A DNA stretch of 51,759 nt, from contig UQMO01000008.1 of NCBI GenBank assembly GCA_900542125.1, forward strand, positions 1 to 51,759, read 5' to 3'. A model generated the notes under the pieces. That model saw only the letters and a list, made by a program, of their open reading frames with translations, did no database searches and had not been told where the DNA came from. This document shows positions 16,510 through 24,470 of this stretch, piece after piece. Source of the DNA: an uncultured Collinsella sp. Lineage in GTDB: Bacteria; Actinomycetota; Coriobacteriia; Coriobacteriales; Coriobacteriaceae. A program made the position numbers and the translations under genes. The first letter of the stretch is position 1, and the number at the start of each line of letters is the position of its first letter.

Positions 16510-17535
16510 TTAAGCAACGAACTTCTCGAAGTACTTGATGGTGCGGACCATCTGAGAGGTGTAGGAGTTCTCGTTGTCGTACCAAGAGGTGACCTGAACA
16601 AGGGTCTGGCCGTTGCCGAGGTCAGAGCACATGGTCTGAGTGGCGTCGAAGATGGAGCCGTGGGTCTCGCCGATGATGTCGGTGGAGACGATGTCGTCCT
16701 CGTTGTAACCGAAGGTCTCGGAGATGGTGGCAGCGTAGGCCTTCATAGCAGCGTTGACCTCGTCGACGGTGACCTTCTTGTCAACGACAGCGTAGAGGTT
16801 GGTGATGGAGCCGGTCGGCGTAGGGACGCGCTGGGCGGCACCGATGAGCTTACCGTTGAGCTCGGGGAGAACCAGGCCGATAGCCTTGGCAGCACCGGTG
16901 GTGTTGGGGACGATGTTGACGGCGCAGGCGCGGCTACGACGCTTGTTGCCCTTGCGCTGCGGGCCGTCGAGCGGCATCTGGTCGCCAGTCCAGGCGTGAA
17001 TGGTGGTCATGATGCCGGACACGATGGGAGCGAAGTCGTTCAGACCCTTGGCCATCGGGGCGAGGCAGTTGGTGGTGCAGGAAGCAGCGGAGATGATGTT
17101 GTCCTCAGCGGTCAGCGTCTCGTGGTTGACGTTGTACACGATGGTGGGCAGATCGCTGCCAGCCGGAGCGGAGATGACGACCTTCTTGGCGCCAGCGTTG
17201 ATGTGGGCCTGAGCCTTAGCCTTGCTGGTGTAGAAGCCGGTGCACTCGAGAACGACGTCGACGTCGAGGTCGCCCCAAGGCAGGTTGTTGGCGTCGGCCT
17301 CCTTGTAGATCTTGATCTCCTTGCCGTCAACGGTGATGGAATCCTCGCCAGCAACGACCTCGTGATCGCGAGCGTAGTTGCCCTGCGTGGAGTCGTACTT
17401 CAGCAGGTAAGCGAGCATATCGGGAGAGGTGAGGTCGTTGATAGCGACGATCTCGGAGCCCTCATGACCGAACATCTGACGGAAGGCCAGACGACCGATG
17501 CGACCGAAGCCGTTAATAGCAACCTTTACTGCCAT
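16510..17535 (-). CDS. gap: Type I glyceraldehyde-3-phosphate dehydrogenase
   Basis: A 341-residue enzyme oxidising glyceraldehyde-3-phosphate with NAD. It has the Rossmann start INGFGRIGRLAFRQMF, the active-site motif ASCTTNCLAP with the catalytic cysteine, the HAWTGDQ...DGPQRKGNKRRSRACAVNIVP S-loop (shortened) and WYDNENSY near the C-terminus. The start is ATG 17535 with AAAGGAG 6 bp upstream. It heads the glycolytic block gap-pgk-tpiA-gpmI-secG. Confidence 0.97.
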   Translation of the reverse strand: MAVKVAINGFGRIGRLAFRQMFGHEGSEIVAINDLTSPDMLAYLLKYDSTQGNYARDHEVVAGEDSITVDGKEIKIYKEADANNLPWGDLDVDVVLECTGFYTSKAKAQAHINAGAKKVVISAPAGSDLPTIVYNVNHETLTAEDNIISAASCTTNCLAPMAKGLNDFAPIVSGIMTTIHAWTGDQMPLDGPQRKGNKRRSRACAVNIVPNTTGAAKAIGLVLPELNGKLIGAAQRVPTPTGSITNLYAVVDKKVTVDEVNAAMKAYAATISETFGYNEDDIVSTDIIGETHGSIFDATQTMCSDLGNGQTLVQVTSWYDNENSYTSQMVRTIKYFEKFVA

Positions 17536-17607
17536 TGTGTCTCCTTTCGTAAGGCCCCCGCAAGCTACAGCGCCTGCCGTTGAGGCCCACAAACTAACCA
17601 CTCGCCT

Positions 17608-17683
17608 AATATACCTTTTTTTTGACTTGAATTTCACGAGAATGCTCGAAATTGAAAATCAAATTTGCGTTAAAACGCTTTAA
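17608..17683 (-). promoter_or_regulatory. gap: Possible gap promoter and upstream palindromes
   Basis: On the minus strand a good -10 TATATT (17608-17613) has only a weak -35 (TGAAAT, 17631-17636) 17 bp away, separated by an A tract. Further upstream two overlapping palindromes, GCGTT-AA-AACGC (17667-17678) and TTAAA-ACGC-TTTAA (17670-17683), look like an operator. No regulator can be named from sequence alone. Confidence 0.38.
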
Positions 17684-17728
17684 AGAATAAAATAGCAGCT
17701 AAATCCGTATATAAGTCGATACTTTAAC

Positions 17729-18658
17729 CTACCTGTTTGCTTCAATGAGCTTTTCAAGCCGTAAAACACGATGGTAGAGGGCAGACTTCGACAAGGGAGG
17801 GTCAGCCATCTCCCCTAAATCACGCAGCGAAAGATCGGGATAGCGCTCGCGCAGGTCGCAAAAGACCGCCAAGGCATCCGGAAGCGTGTCGCGCAAACCC
17901 CGCTGTTCGAGCTCATCGATCAACGCAAGCTGATGCTGGGCGGCACCCGCACTTCTGGTCTGGTTGGCGAGCTCGGCGTTCACGCGACGGTTTACGTCGT
18001 TCTTAACCAATTTGACCGCGCGCGCTTCCTCGATCTCGGCAACGCTGCGCTTGGCGCCGATCAGCTTTAGGAGCTGCTCGATCTCCTCGGCGCTCTTTAT
18101 GTAGACAGCATAGGATCCACGCCGTGCGTTGACGCGCGCATGGACCCCAATCTGTTCCAGCAGATCGCAAAGCCCCTTGGCATACTGCTCGCCCTGTACC
18201 GCGATCTCCAAGTGAAAGTCGCCACGAGGGTCAGCCACAAATCCGCCGGCAATGAGCGCACCGCGGATGTAGGCGAGCCTGCAGCAGGGACGGGCGACGA
18301 TATGCCGGGGAACGCCGGCGACCAGCCCTCCCCTACGGTCAAGAATGCCCAGCAGCACGAGAGCCTTGTCCAGGTCGGGCTGATCGGGCAAGGTGATGAG
18401 ATAGTTGCGGACCTTATGCAGGACCGATTTTCGAACGGTGAACTCCGTCTTGAGCTTAAGGATACGATGCGTCAGCGTGATCATCGTGCGCGCGACGGCG
18501 CCCGTCTCGGTCGCAACCGTCAAACGATACCGCCCGGAGCCGGCCAGCGAAAGTGTGCCGCTCACGCGCGTCAGGGCGGCAAGCGTCGACAGGTCGCAAT
18601 ATTCACATTCGGGTTCGCAGCGCGCGAGCTCGTCGCGCACCTCGGCGGTAAACGACAT
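17729..18658 (-). CDS. whiA: DNA-binding protein WhiA
   Basis: A 309-residue sporulation/cell-division regulator of Gram-positive bacteria. The N-terminal half (about residues 1-210) has the LAGLIDADG-homing-endonuclease-like fold, starting MSFTAEVRDELAR, with RGALIAGGFVADPRGDFHLEI. The C-terminal part (about 220-305) is a helix-turn-helix, with NRRVNAELANQTRSAGAAQ and LSLRDLGEMADPPLSKSALYHRVLRL in shortened form. WhiA has a nuclease fold but acts as a DNA-binding factor. It starts 6 bp after the rapZ stop. In other Actinobacteria yvcK lies between the two; here it is missing. Confidence 0.95.
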   Translation of the reverse strand: MSFTAEVRDELARCEPECEYCDLSTLAALTRVSGTLSLAGSGRYRLTVATETGAVARTMITLTHRILKLKTEFTVRKSVLHKVRNYLITLPDQPDLDKALVLLGILDRRGGLVAGVPRHIVARPCCRLAYIRGALIAGGFVADPRGDFHLEIAVQGEQYAKGLCDLLEQIGVHARVNARRGSYAVYIKSAEEIEQLLKLIGAKRSVAEIEEARAVKLVKNDVNRRVNAELANQTRSAGAAQHQLALIDELEQRGLRDTLPDALAVFCDLRERYPDLSLRDLGEMADPPLSKSALYHRVLRLEKLIEANR

Positions 18659-18664
18659 GCAGGC

Positions 18665-19585
18665 CTATGCTTTCGTGTTGGCGCGCGACAGGTCGCGATG
18701 GGAAATGCTCACGTGATACTGGGCGCCTTCCAAATAGCGAGCCGTGGCCTCGGCGATAGCAACGCTGCGGTGCTGGCCGCCCGTGCACCCGATGGCGATG
18801 GAAAGCTGCGGCTTGCCCTCCGCGATATAGCCGGGCATGACCGTATCGAGCAGCTGCGTCCAGGCCTTCCAGAACTCCTGGGTCTTGGGATGGTCCAAGA
18901 CGAAGTCGGAGACCTTCTTATCGAGACCGGTCATGGTGCGCATCTCGGGATCGTAGAACGGATTGGGCAGGAAGCGAACGTCGATCATAATGTCCGCTTC
19001 GACGGGCATGCCATGCTTAAAGCCAAACGAGAACACATGAACGTCCATGAGCTGTTGGTCGGAAAGCTCGGAAAAAGCCATGCGCAGCTTATTGCGAAGC
19101 GCAGAGGTGCGCAGGCGGCTCGTGTCGATAATCATATCGGCTCGGTCACGCACGCCCTGCAGCTGCAGGCGCTCACGCTGAATCGCGTCGGCCGTGGTCT
19201 CCCCCGGCTTGGCGATGGGATGACGGCGACGGTTTTCGCTGTAGCGACGGATCAGCACCTCGTCAGAGGCCTCGAGAAACACGATGTCACAGCTCATCTC
19301 GCGCTCCTCGAGCGCGGCAACGGCATCGAGCAGTTCATCGAACAAGCCCTGGCTGCGCAGGTCGCAGGTGACGGCGAGATGCCTGCCCACGCCCGTATTG
19401 ATGCCGACGAGTTCTGCAAGCTGGGCGATAAGACGCGGAGGCAAGTTGTCGATGCAAAAGTAGCCCATGTCCTCGAACACATGCATGACCTGCGTACGGC
19501 CCGAACCGGACATTCCGGTGATGATGACGATATCGGGGATTCGCTCCGAGCGCTCCGCCGCATCCATGGCATCTCCCTTTTGCAT
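18665..19585 (-). CDS. rapZ: RNase adapter / nucleotide-binding protein RapZ (YvcJ)
   Basis: A 306-residue P-loop protein. The Walker A motif is GMSGSGRTQVMH, with Arg where most P-loops have Lys. The N-terminal domain continues with YFCIDNLPPRL and FLEASDEVLIRRYSENRRRHP. The C-terminal domain has VFSFGFKHGMPVEADIMIDVRFLPNP and IGCTGGQHRSVAIAE, as in RapZ. In E. coli RapZ senses GlcN-6-P to control glmS; in Gram-positives the function is less clear. Its position directly downstream of nanE, whose product leads to the same amino-sugar pool, is suggestive. ATG 19585 (TAGGAGG before it) was chosen; ATG 19567 (AAGGGAG) is equally plausible. Confidence 0.93.
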   Translation of the reverse strand: MQKGDAMDAAERSERIPDIVIITGMSGSGRTQVMHVFEDMGYFCIDNLPPRLIAQLAELVGINTGVGRHLAVTCDLRSQGLFDELLDAVAALEEREMSCDIVFLEASDEVLIRRYSENRRRHPIAKPGETTADAIQRERLQLQGVRDRADMIIDTSRLRTSALRNKLRMAFSELSDQQLMDVHVFSFGFKHGMPVEADIMIDVRFLPNPFYDPEMRTMTGLDKKVSDFVLDHPKTQEFWKAWTQLLDTVMPGYIAEGKPQLSIAIGCTGGQHRSVAIAEATARYLEGAQYHVSISHRDLSRANTKA

Positions 19586-19596
19586 GTGCTGCCTCC

Positions 19597-19635
19597 TAAA
19601 AACAAGCGCGGGACCCAGCAACCCGGATCCCGCGC
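19597..19635 (-). terminator. Terminator between nanE and rapZ
   Basis: A strong stem GCGCGGGA.CC/GG.TCCCGCGC (19606-19635) is followed on the minus strand by TTGTTTTTAGGAGG. The T run touches the rapZ ribosome site, so no room remains for a separate promoter and rapZ must be expressed by read-through or from inside the hairpin region. Confidence 0.85.
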
Positions 19636-19686
19636 GGTCAATTGCCTTAATTGAGTATACCGCCCTGAGCGGATACGAGGTCCGTC

Positions 19687-20373
19687 TTACGCCTCAAGCG
19701 CAGCTTTGAACCAACTCGTAATACTCGTGGGGTGCGTAATGGCGGTGCCCACGACAACTGCCCAGGCACCCGCGTCGATTGCGGCGCGAGCCTCCTCGGG
19801 CGTGTGCACGCGGCCCTCGCAGATGATGGGAAGACCCGGGAACTCCTCGGTCGCCTGACGCAGGAGAGGAAGATCGGGGCCGTCGGCCATGGTGCAGTCG
19901 ATGGCGGCAACACCGTGAGAAAGCGTGGTGGATACCAAGTCAAAGCCCATGTCGACCGCACGGCGAATATCTTCGATGGTGGCGCAGTCAGCCATCAGGA
20001 GCACGCCTTCTTCGTGCAGCGGACGGAAGGTGTCCTCGACGGTCTTGCCATCCGGGCGCGGACGATCAGTGGCGTCGATTGCCACGATGTCGGCACCGGC
20101 GGCAACGCAAGCGCGAGCGTGACGCAGCGTCGGCGTGATATAGACGCCCTCGTGCCCATCCTTCCACAGGCCGATGACGGGGACCTCGCAGCGGCCCTTA
20201 ATGGCGGCGATGTCGGCAAGTCCCTGGCAGCGAATAGCGGCAGCGCCGCCCAGCTCACAGGCGCGAGACATCTGAGCCATGGTCTCGGGCGTACGGAGCG
20301 GCTCGCCCATATAGGCCTGAACGCTCACGACGAGCTTGCCCTTCAGGGATTGAATCAAAGGATCAACGGCCAT
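19687..20373 (-). CDS. nanE: N-acetylmannosamine-6-phosphate 2-epimerase
   Basis: A 228-residue TIM-barrel enzyme converting ManNAc-6-P to GlcNAc-6-P, the last sialic-acid-specific step. Family motifs are LVVSVQAYMGEPL at the N-terminus, GLWKDGHEGVYITPT, the catalytic-region DIVAIDATDRPRPDG, ADCATIEDI and the phosphate-binding CEGRVHTPEEA / AVVVGTAITHP. The start is ATG 20373 behind AGGTTG; a TTG two codons upstream is possible. Adjacent nanK and nanA support the assignment. Confidence 0.95.
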   Translation of the reverse strand: MAVDPLIQSLKGKLVVSVQAYMGEPLRTPETMAQMSRACELGGAAAIRCQGLADIAAIKGRCEVPVIGLWKDGHEGVYITPTLRHARACVAAGADIVAIDATDRPRPDGKTVEDTFRPLHEEGVLLMADCATIEDIRRAVDMGFDLVSTTLSHGVAAIDCTMADGPDLPLLRQATEEFPGLPIICEGRVHTPEEARAAIDAGAWAVVVGTAITHPTSITSWFKAALEA

Positions 20374-20392
20374 GTTCAACTCAACCTTTCTA

Positions 20393-20427
20393 AAAACGGC
20401 CTCCTGAGGCAGTACACCTCAGAAGGC
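20393..20427 (-). terminator. Terminator between nanK and nanE
   Basis: On the minus strand GCCTTCTGAGG and CCTCAGGAGGC form a stem (20399-20427) followed by GTTTTTAG, which runs straight into the AAAGG of the nanE leader. As with rapZ, the terminator abuts the next ribosome site. Confidence 0.82.
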
Positions 20428-20446
20428 TCACTTGGTAGATTTCAAA

Positions 20447-21409
20447 CTATAACGTAGCAAGAAGGTGCTCGGCAGCGCCGATGAGCGGCGCGTCACCCTC
20501 GAGAGAGCCGATGAGAATCGGCGTGTCCTGGAGCGGATCGAGCGCCTGGCTCGCATAGCCCTCGTGCACCGAATCCTTCCACGTCTGCGAACGCCAATCG
20601 GGACCCTGGTGGATCACACCGCCCGAAAGCACGATGACCTCGGGGTCCAGGATGTTGGCAAGCGAGCCCAGGCTGGCGCCCAATGCAAAGCCGGCGTCAT
20701 GGATGACCTCGGTCGCCTTTGCGTCGCCAGCACGGCACAGGTCGTTCACGTCGCGGCCGACCGAGGGACGGCTGGGGTCGACACGACCGAAGCGCTCATC
20801 GTACATACGGCCAATCGAGGTGCCCGAAGCCACCGACTCAAGATGGCCAGATCGACCGCAGGCGCAAGGAATGCCGGCAGCAGCAGAGCACTCGATATGG
20901 CCCATATGGCCGGCGGCACCGTGGAAGCCCTGCATCACGCGACCGTTCTCGACGTACGCGCCACCGATACCCGTTCCGATACCCAGGCACAACACGGAGA
21001 ACTTGCCCTTGCCGACGCCCCAGTGAGCCTCGCCCAGGGCATGGGCCTGCACGTCGCCCACGACGGCAACAGGAAGGCCAAGGTCCTCGCGCAGGCGCGG
21101 CCCCAGCTGAACACCGGACCAGCCAGGCATGATCTCGTTGGCATAGGCAATCGCGCCCGTCTTGGGGTCGACGACGCCGGCGGCGCCAATACCGACGCCG
21201 AGGACCTCGACGTCGGGATTTGCCTCGAGGGCGGCCTTGATGGAAGCCTCGATGCGCTGGAAGACCGCCTCGCCGCCCTCCTGGGCCTCAGTGGGAACCT
21301 CAGCTTCAAAGACCGGATGGGGCACGCTGCCATCAGCCGGATACTCCATAATGGCAGTCGCAATCTTGGTGCCGCCGATATCGACGGAGCAAACGTACTT
21401 GTTCTCCAT
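20447..21409 (-). CDS. nanK: N-acetylmannosamine kinase (ROK family)
   Basis: A 320-residue ROK sugar kinase phosphorylating ManNAc released by NanA. It has the ATP-binding start VDIGGTKIATAIM, the GVGIGAAGVVDPKTG and GVQLGPRLREDLGLPVAVVGDVQA segments (shortened), GTGIGGAYVENG and the ROK zinc-binding and sugar motif GHIECSAAAGIPCACGRSGHLE, given here as its halves GHIEC and CACGRSGHLE. No DNA-binding N-terminus is present, so it is a kinase and not a ROK repressor. Substrate specificity comes from the neighbours nanE and nanA. Glucokinase activity cannot be excluded. The start is ATG 21409 with AAGGAG before it. Confidence 0.88.
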   Translation of the reverse strand: MENKYVCSVDIGGTKIATAIMEYPADGSVPHPVFEAEVPTEAQEGGEAVFQRIEASIKAALEANPDVEVLGVGIGAAGVVDPKTGAIAYANEIMPGWSGVQLGPRLREDLGLPVAVVGDVQAHALGEAHWGVGKGKFSVLCLGIGTGIGGAYVENGRVMQGFHGAAGHMGHIECSAAAGIPCACGRSGHLESVASGTSIGRMYDERFGRVDPSRPSVGRDVNDLCRAGDAKATEVIHDAGFALGASLGSLANILDPEVIVLSGGVIHQGPDWRSQTWKDSVHEGYASQALDPLQDTPILIGSLEGDAPLIGAAEHLLATL

Positions 21410-21483
21410 GTCGCTCTCCTTAGGAGATAAAAACAACTACAGGAAATGCGGTCGGAATTAACCCCGCCGCACGATAAAGGTTT

Positions 21484-21573
21484 CCCAGGTGCCCGAGATT
21501 GGGGTGAAAGCGGTCGGGCGTTGACCTAATGGGTCACGCCCGACCGCTTGAGTCCCAAGGTTGGGTGCCTGGG
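21484..21573 (-). terminator. Long two-tier hairpin between nanA and nanK
   Basis: The inner 13-bp arms AAGCGGTCGGGCG (21508-21520) and CGCCCGACCGCTT (21537-21549) are extended by TGACC/GGTCA. Outer partial arms CCCAGG..CCC (21484 on) and GGG..CCTGGG (to 21573) also pair. There is little T after it on the minus strand. It probably attenuates or protects the nan mRNA. Its layout recalls elements A and B but the loops differ. Confidence 0.5.
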
Positions 21574-21579
21574 GAAGCT

Positions 21580-22500
21580 TTACAGGAGACCGTTGTCCTG
21601 GAGGACCTTCTTAATCGCCTCGACGTTCTCGCCGGTCATGGCCTTCACCGGGCGCGGCATAGTCGGGCTGTCGAAGATGCCCATGAGGTTCATAGCGGTC
21701 TTGAAGGCACCGACGCCGCCGGCATAGCCCTGAACGCCCGAGGTGACATCCCAGATGTGGGAGATCTCGTTGAGGCGATCCTGCTCGGCCTTGACGGTAG
21801 CCCAGTCGCCGGCCTGAGCGGCCTTCCACTGACGCACGTAGCCCTCGGGCTCAACGTTGGCGAGGCCCGGGACGGAGCCGTCGGCACCGCCAAGGTAAGC
21901 ACCATCGACGACGACCTCGTGACCAGTGAGGATGCTCATCGGGTGGCCGTTCTTCTCGTTCTCCTGAACGAGGTAGCGGAACGAGATGTCGTCACCCGAG
22001 GAGTCCTTAACGCCAGCCAGGACGCCCTCGGCGCCAAGCTTGGCAAGAAGCTTCCAGGGAAGCTTGGTGTGGACGCACACGGGAATGTCGTAAGCGAAGA
22101 TGGGCAGGTCGAGCTCCTCGTGCAGGATGCGGAAGTGCTCCTCGACCTCGGTCATGCCCTGAAGGGCGTAGAACGGGCAGGTGGCGACAAGCGCGTCGGC
22201 GCCCAGCTCCTGAGCGACCTTACCGTGCTCGATCATGCGCTCGGTCTCGGTATCGATGATGCCGACCAGGACGGGCACGCGGTGATCGACGATGCGAACG
22301 GCCTCGGCAATGATCTGGCGACGGCGCTCGTCGGTGGAGAAGACGACCTCGCCCGAGGAGCCCAGGAAGAACAGGCCATCGACGCCGGCATCGATCATGC
22401 GGTTGATGCTGCGCTCAAAGGAGGCAACGTCGAGCTGGTGATCTTCGGTATCGGGAACAACGACGGGAGGGATAACGCCAGTGAATTTCTGAGTTGCCAC
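21580..22500 (-). CDS. nanA: N-acetylneuraminate lyase
   Basis: A 306-residue aldolase of the DHDPS/NAL family, cleaving N-acetylneuraminate to ManNAc and pyruvate in the cytosol. It shows FTGVIPPVVVPDTED, the pyruvate-carboxylate loop GSSGE, the tyrosine in CPFYALQG and the Schiff-base lysine in LAGVKDSSGD. The start is a GTG at 22500 with AAGGAG 6 bp upstream; the longer reading to 22584 would run into the preceding gene. The family contains other aldolases, but nanK and nanE directly downstream make NanA by far the best choice. Confidence 0.9.
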   Translation of the reverse strand: MATQKFTGVIPPVVVPDTEDHQLDVASFERSINRMIDAGVDGLFFLGSSGEVVFSTDERRRQIIAEAVRIVDHRVPVLVGIIDTETERMIEHGKVAQELGADALVATCPFYALQGMTEVEEHFRILHEELDLPIFAYDIPVCVHTKLPWKLLAKLGAEGVLAGVKDSSGDDISFRYLVQENEKNGHPMSILTGHEVVVDGAYLGGADGSVPGLANVEPEGYVRQWKAAQAGDWATVKAEQDRLNEISHIWDVTSGVQGYAGGVGAFKTAMNLMGIFDSPTMPRPVKAMTGENVEAIKKVLQDNGLL

Positions 22501-22568
22501 AAGAATCTCCTTAGCTGTCTGGCGGGCGACCCCATGCCGCCCACTCTTGTTGGCAGTGTCCAGGCCGT

Positions 22569-23420
22569 CTAGGCCAAAGAACACGGGTAGAACGTTTGGT
22601 TAAAGAAGTCGACGACTTCGTTTTCGAACGCGTTGATGCGCTCGTGAGCGTATTTGGCATAGATGATATGCCTCCGGTCGCACTCAAGACCGTTGAATAC
22701 GGCAAACTGCCCCTTGGGATCGCTTAAGGAATCCATGAGCGATGTACCCATGAGCACCGAGCCGCGCACCCGAGCCGACAGCGCCTCAAGGCCGCCAGGG
22801 AGCGGATTGGCAATCGCCGTGCAAGCGAGCCCTCGCCCGTCCAGCGCGGAAACCGCCAGTGCGACGCCGCCGCCTAGGCCCTCGCCCCACGCAAAGATGC
22901 GGTCCGGGTCGATACCATCGAGATCGCGCGCAACCTTCGCCATCGCGCAACCCCAGTGGACGCGCTCGACAAAAGCGGGCGAAGCAATCCCCCGCTGTAG
23001 GTCACCTGCGCCAACGACATCGTCATCCAAAGCGAGGACGGCGTACCCCATGGCCACAAATCTCGTCATGTGATGCCACCCACGCACGGGTCGGTCGACG
23101 TCATGGAACATCAGGCACAGCGGCACGCGCTCGGATACCCGGACACGGCCGACGGGCTCAATCAAACGAGCATGGACCACGTCCGTGCCGAGCTCAAAGG
23201 AAACCTCCGAGTAACGGGCACAGGGATTGCCAAAGTCAATCGCCGTAATGGTCAGGCCTTGAATCTCAAGGTTCGAGGCGCATGTCTCCAAATCAGAAAC
23301 ATCTGCCTGGGCATCACCGTGCCAGCCCCGATATTCGGCAAGCCTTGACGAAACCGTTCCGGGAATCTCCGCAAGCCCGGGGACAATTAGCTCGTCGACA
23401 TTGCTCTCGCACTTAGACAT
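22569..23420 (-). CDS. Degenerate CE7-type esterase paralogue lacking the catalytic serine
   Basis: A 283-residue alpha/beta-hydrolase related to the next gene upstream (23413-24390). The two align through PLCLMFHDVDRPVRGWHH against PLVLQFHGYPGASRSWFE (both shortened), through IFAWGEGLGGG against VFVNGASQGGG, and through QFAVFNGLECDRRH against QFAVYNNLSCEKRH. The nucleophile position is Gly181 instead of Ser, and the oxyanion-side HGYPG is HDVDR. The acidic residue (Asp230) and histidine (His259) remain. It is therefore probably not an esterase; it may be a pseudoenzyme partner or bind a sugar. ATG 23420 overlaps the preceding gene by 8 bp, so they are co-translated. The frame is intact, so this is not simple decay. 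Confidence 0.75.
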   Translation of the reverse strand: MSKCESNVDELIVPGLAEIPGTVSSRLAEYRGWHGDAQADVSDLETCASNLEIQGLTITAIDFGNPCARYSEVSFELGTDVVHARLIEPVGRVRVSERVPLCLMFHDVDRPVRGWHHMTRFVAMGYAVLALDDDVVGAGDLQRGIASPAFVERVHWGCAMAKVARDLDGIDPDRIFAWGEGLGGGVALAVSALDGRGLACTAIANPLPGGLEALSARVRGSVLMGTSLMDSLSDPKGQFAVFNGLECDRRHIIYAKYAHERINAFENEVVDFFNQTFYPCSLA

Positions 23421-24390
23421 GAGCTTTCCCTCCCTCGCAGAAAAACGGAATGATCATATCGTCAAAGTCCTGAATCTCCTCGTGGCCAAAGCCCTCAAAG
23501 AACTCGTGGCGCTTCTCGCAGGAGAGGTTGTTGTACACCGCAAACTGCGTCGCCGGCGGGCAGACGATATCGGCCGTGCCCGTGCCAAACAGCACGGGGC
23601 ACGTAACCATGGGGGCGAAATTCTTGGAATCGAAGTACGCCAGTTTGGCATAGGCTTCCTCGATACGAGTCGAATCCTCGTCAAACCAGCGAGACCAATA
23701 GCGCAGGCCCTCGTAGGCAATGTCGTCGGCATCCAAATCCCAGACCAAGCGGAAATCCGACAGGAAGGGATAGAGGATGGCGGCGCGATTGATAAGCTCG
23801 CTGTTAAGTGCACAGGTCGCAATGCCCAAACCGCCGCCCTGCGACGCGCCGTTCACAAACACACGGGCAAGATCGATGCCCTCAAGCTCGTGAACGATGC
23901 GGCACAGGATGCGAATATCTTGGTGCAAGCGGACATAGTAGAGGTTGGCCGGATCGCCGTCGATACCGGCGACAATATGGCCCGCGACCGTCGTACCCTC
24001 AAATCCGCCAATATCCTCGGAGGGACCGCCCTGACCAGGACAGTCAAGCGCGATGAGCGACATGCCCATGCCCGCAAACGACGCCTGCTCAAACCAGCTG
24101 CGGCTTGCACCCGGATACCCATGGAACTGAAGTACCAATGGCACGGGCTCGTCCGAGACGGGTTTAAGGTACTTGGCATGCAGGCGAGCGCCACACATGC
24201 CGGTATACCAGAGGTCGAAAAGCTGGCAGGTCACGGCATCGGTGACCGATGCCGTCTCGATCGCATAGTCAAGCCCGACGGCGTCGGCCTCGGCCATGCG
24301 GTCCTTCCAAAAGAGATCGAAATCTGATGGACGGGGCATGGCGCCTCGATATTCACCAAATTGATGTTGCAGCTCCTGAGCACTTGGCAT
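23413..24390 (-). CDS. Acetyl esterase, CE7 / AXE1 family (probable sialate O-acetylesterase)
   Basis: A 325-residue cytosolic alpha/beta-hydrolase of the acetylxylan esterase/cephalosporin-C deacetylase family. It has LQFHGYPGASRSW (oxyanion side), the nucleophile elbow NGASQGGG with Ser183, Asp274 in GTGTADIVCPP and His303 in GFGHEE. There is no signal peptide, so it acts on an imported small substrate. Between a sialic-acid-type transporter and nanA, the natural guess is removal of O-acetyl groups from sialic acids before the lyase step; this is inferred from context only. ATG 24390 was chosen, though the ribosome site is distant and TTG 24405 is an alternative. Confidence 0.82.
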   Translation of the reverse strand: MPSAQELQHQFGEYRGAMPRPSDFDLFWKDRMAEADAVGLDYAIETASVTDAVTCQLFDLWYTGMCGARLHAKYLKPVSDEPVPLVLQFHGYPGASRSWFEQASFAGMGMSLIALDCPGQGGPSEDIGGFEGTTVAGHIVAGIDGDPANLYYVRLHQDIRILCRIVHELEGIDLARVFVNGASQGGGLGIATCALNSELINRAAILYPFLSDFRLVWDLDADDIAYEGLRYWSRWFDEDSTRIEEAYAKLAYFDSKNFAPMVTCPVLFGTGTADIVCPPATQFAVYNNLSCEKRHEFFEGFGHEEIQDFDDMIIPFFCEGGKAHV

Positions 24391-24426
24391 GGCTCGTGAA
24401 CCCAACCTTTCGAAATCGCAACGGAG

Positions 24427-24454
24427 GTGCGCCCGGCAAGGGAACCGGGCGCAC
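24427..24454 (-). terminator. Intercistronic hairpin before the esterase genes
   Basis: A perfect 10-bp stem GTGCGCCCGG/CCGGGCGCAC with an 8-nt loop. No T run follows on the minus strand, so it is more likely an mRNA stabiliser or partial attenuator than a full terminator. Confidence 0.5.
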
Positions 24455-24470
24455 GGGAGGGAAAGCGAGA

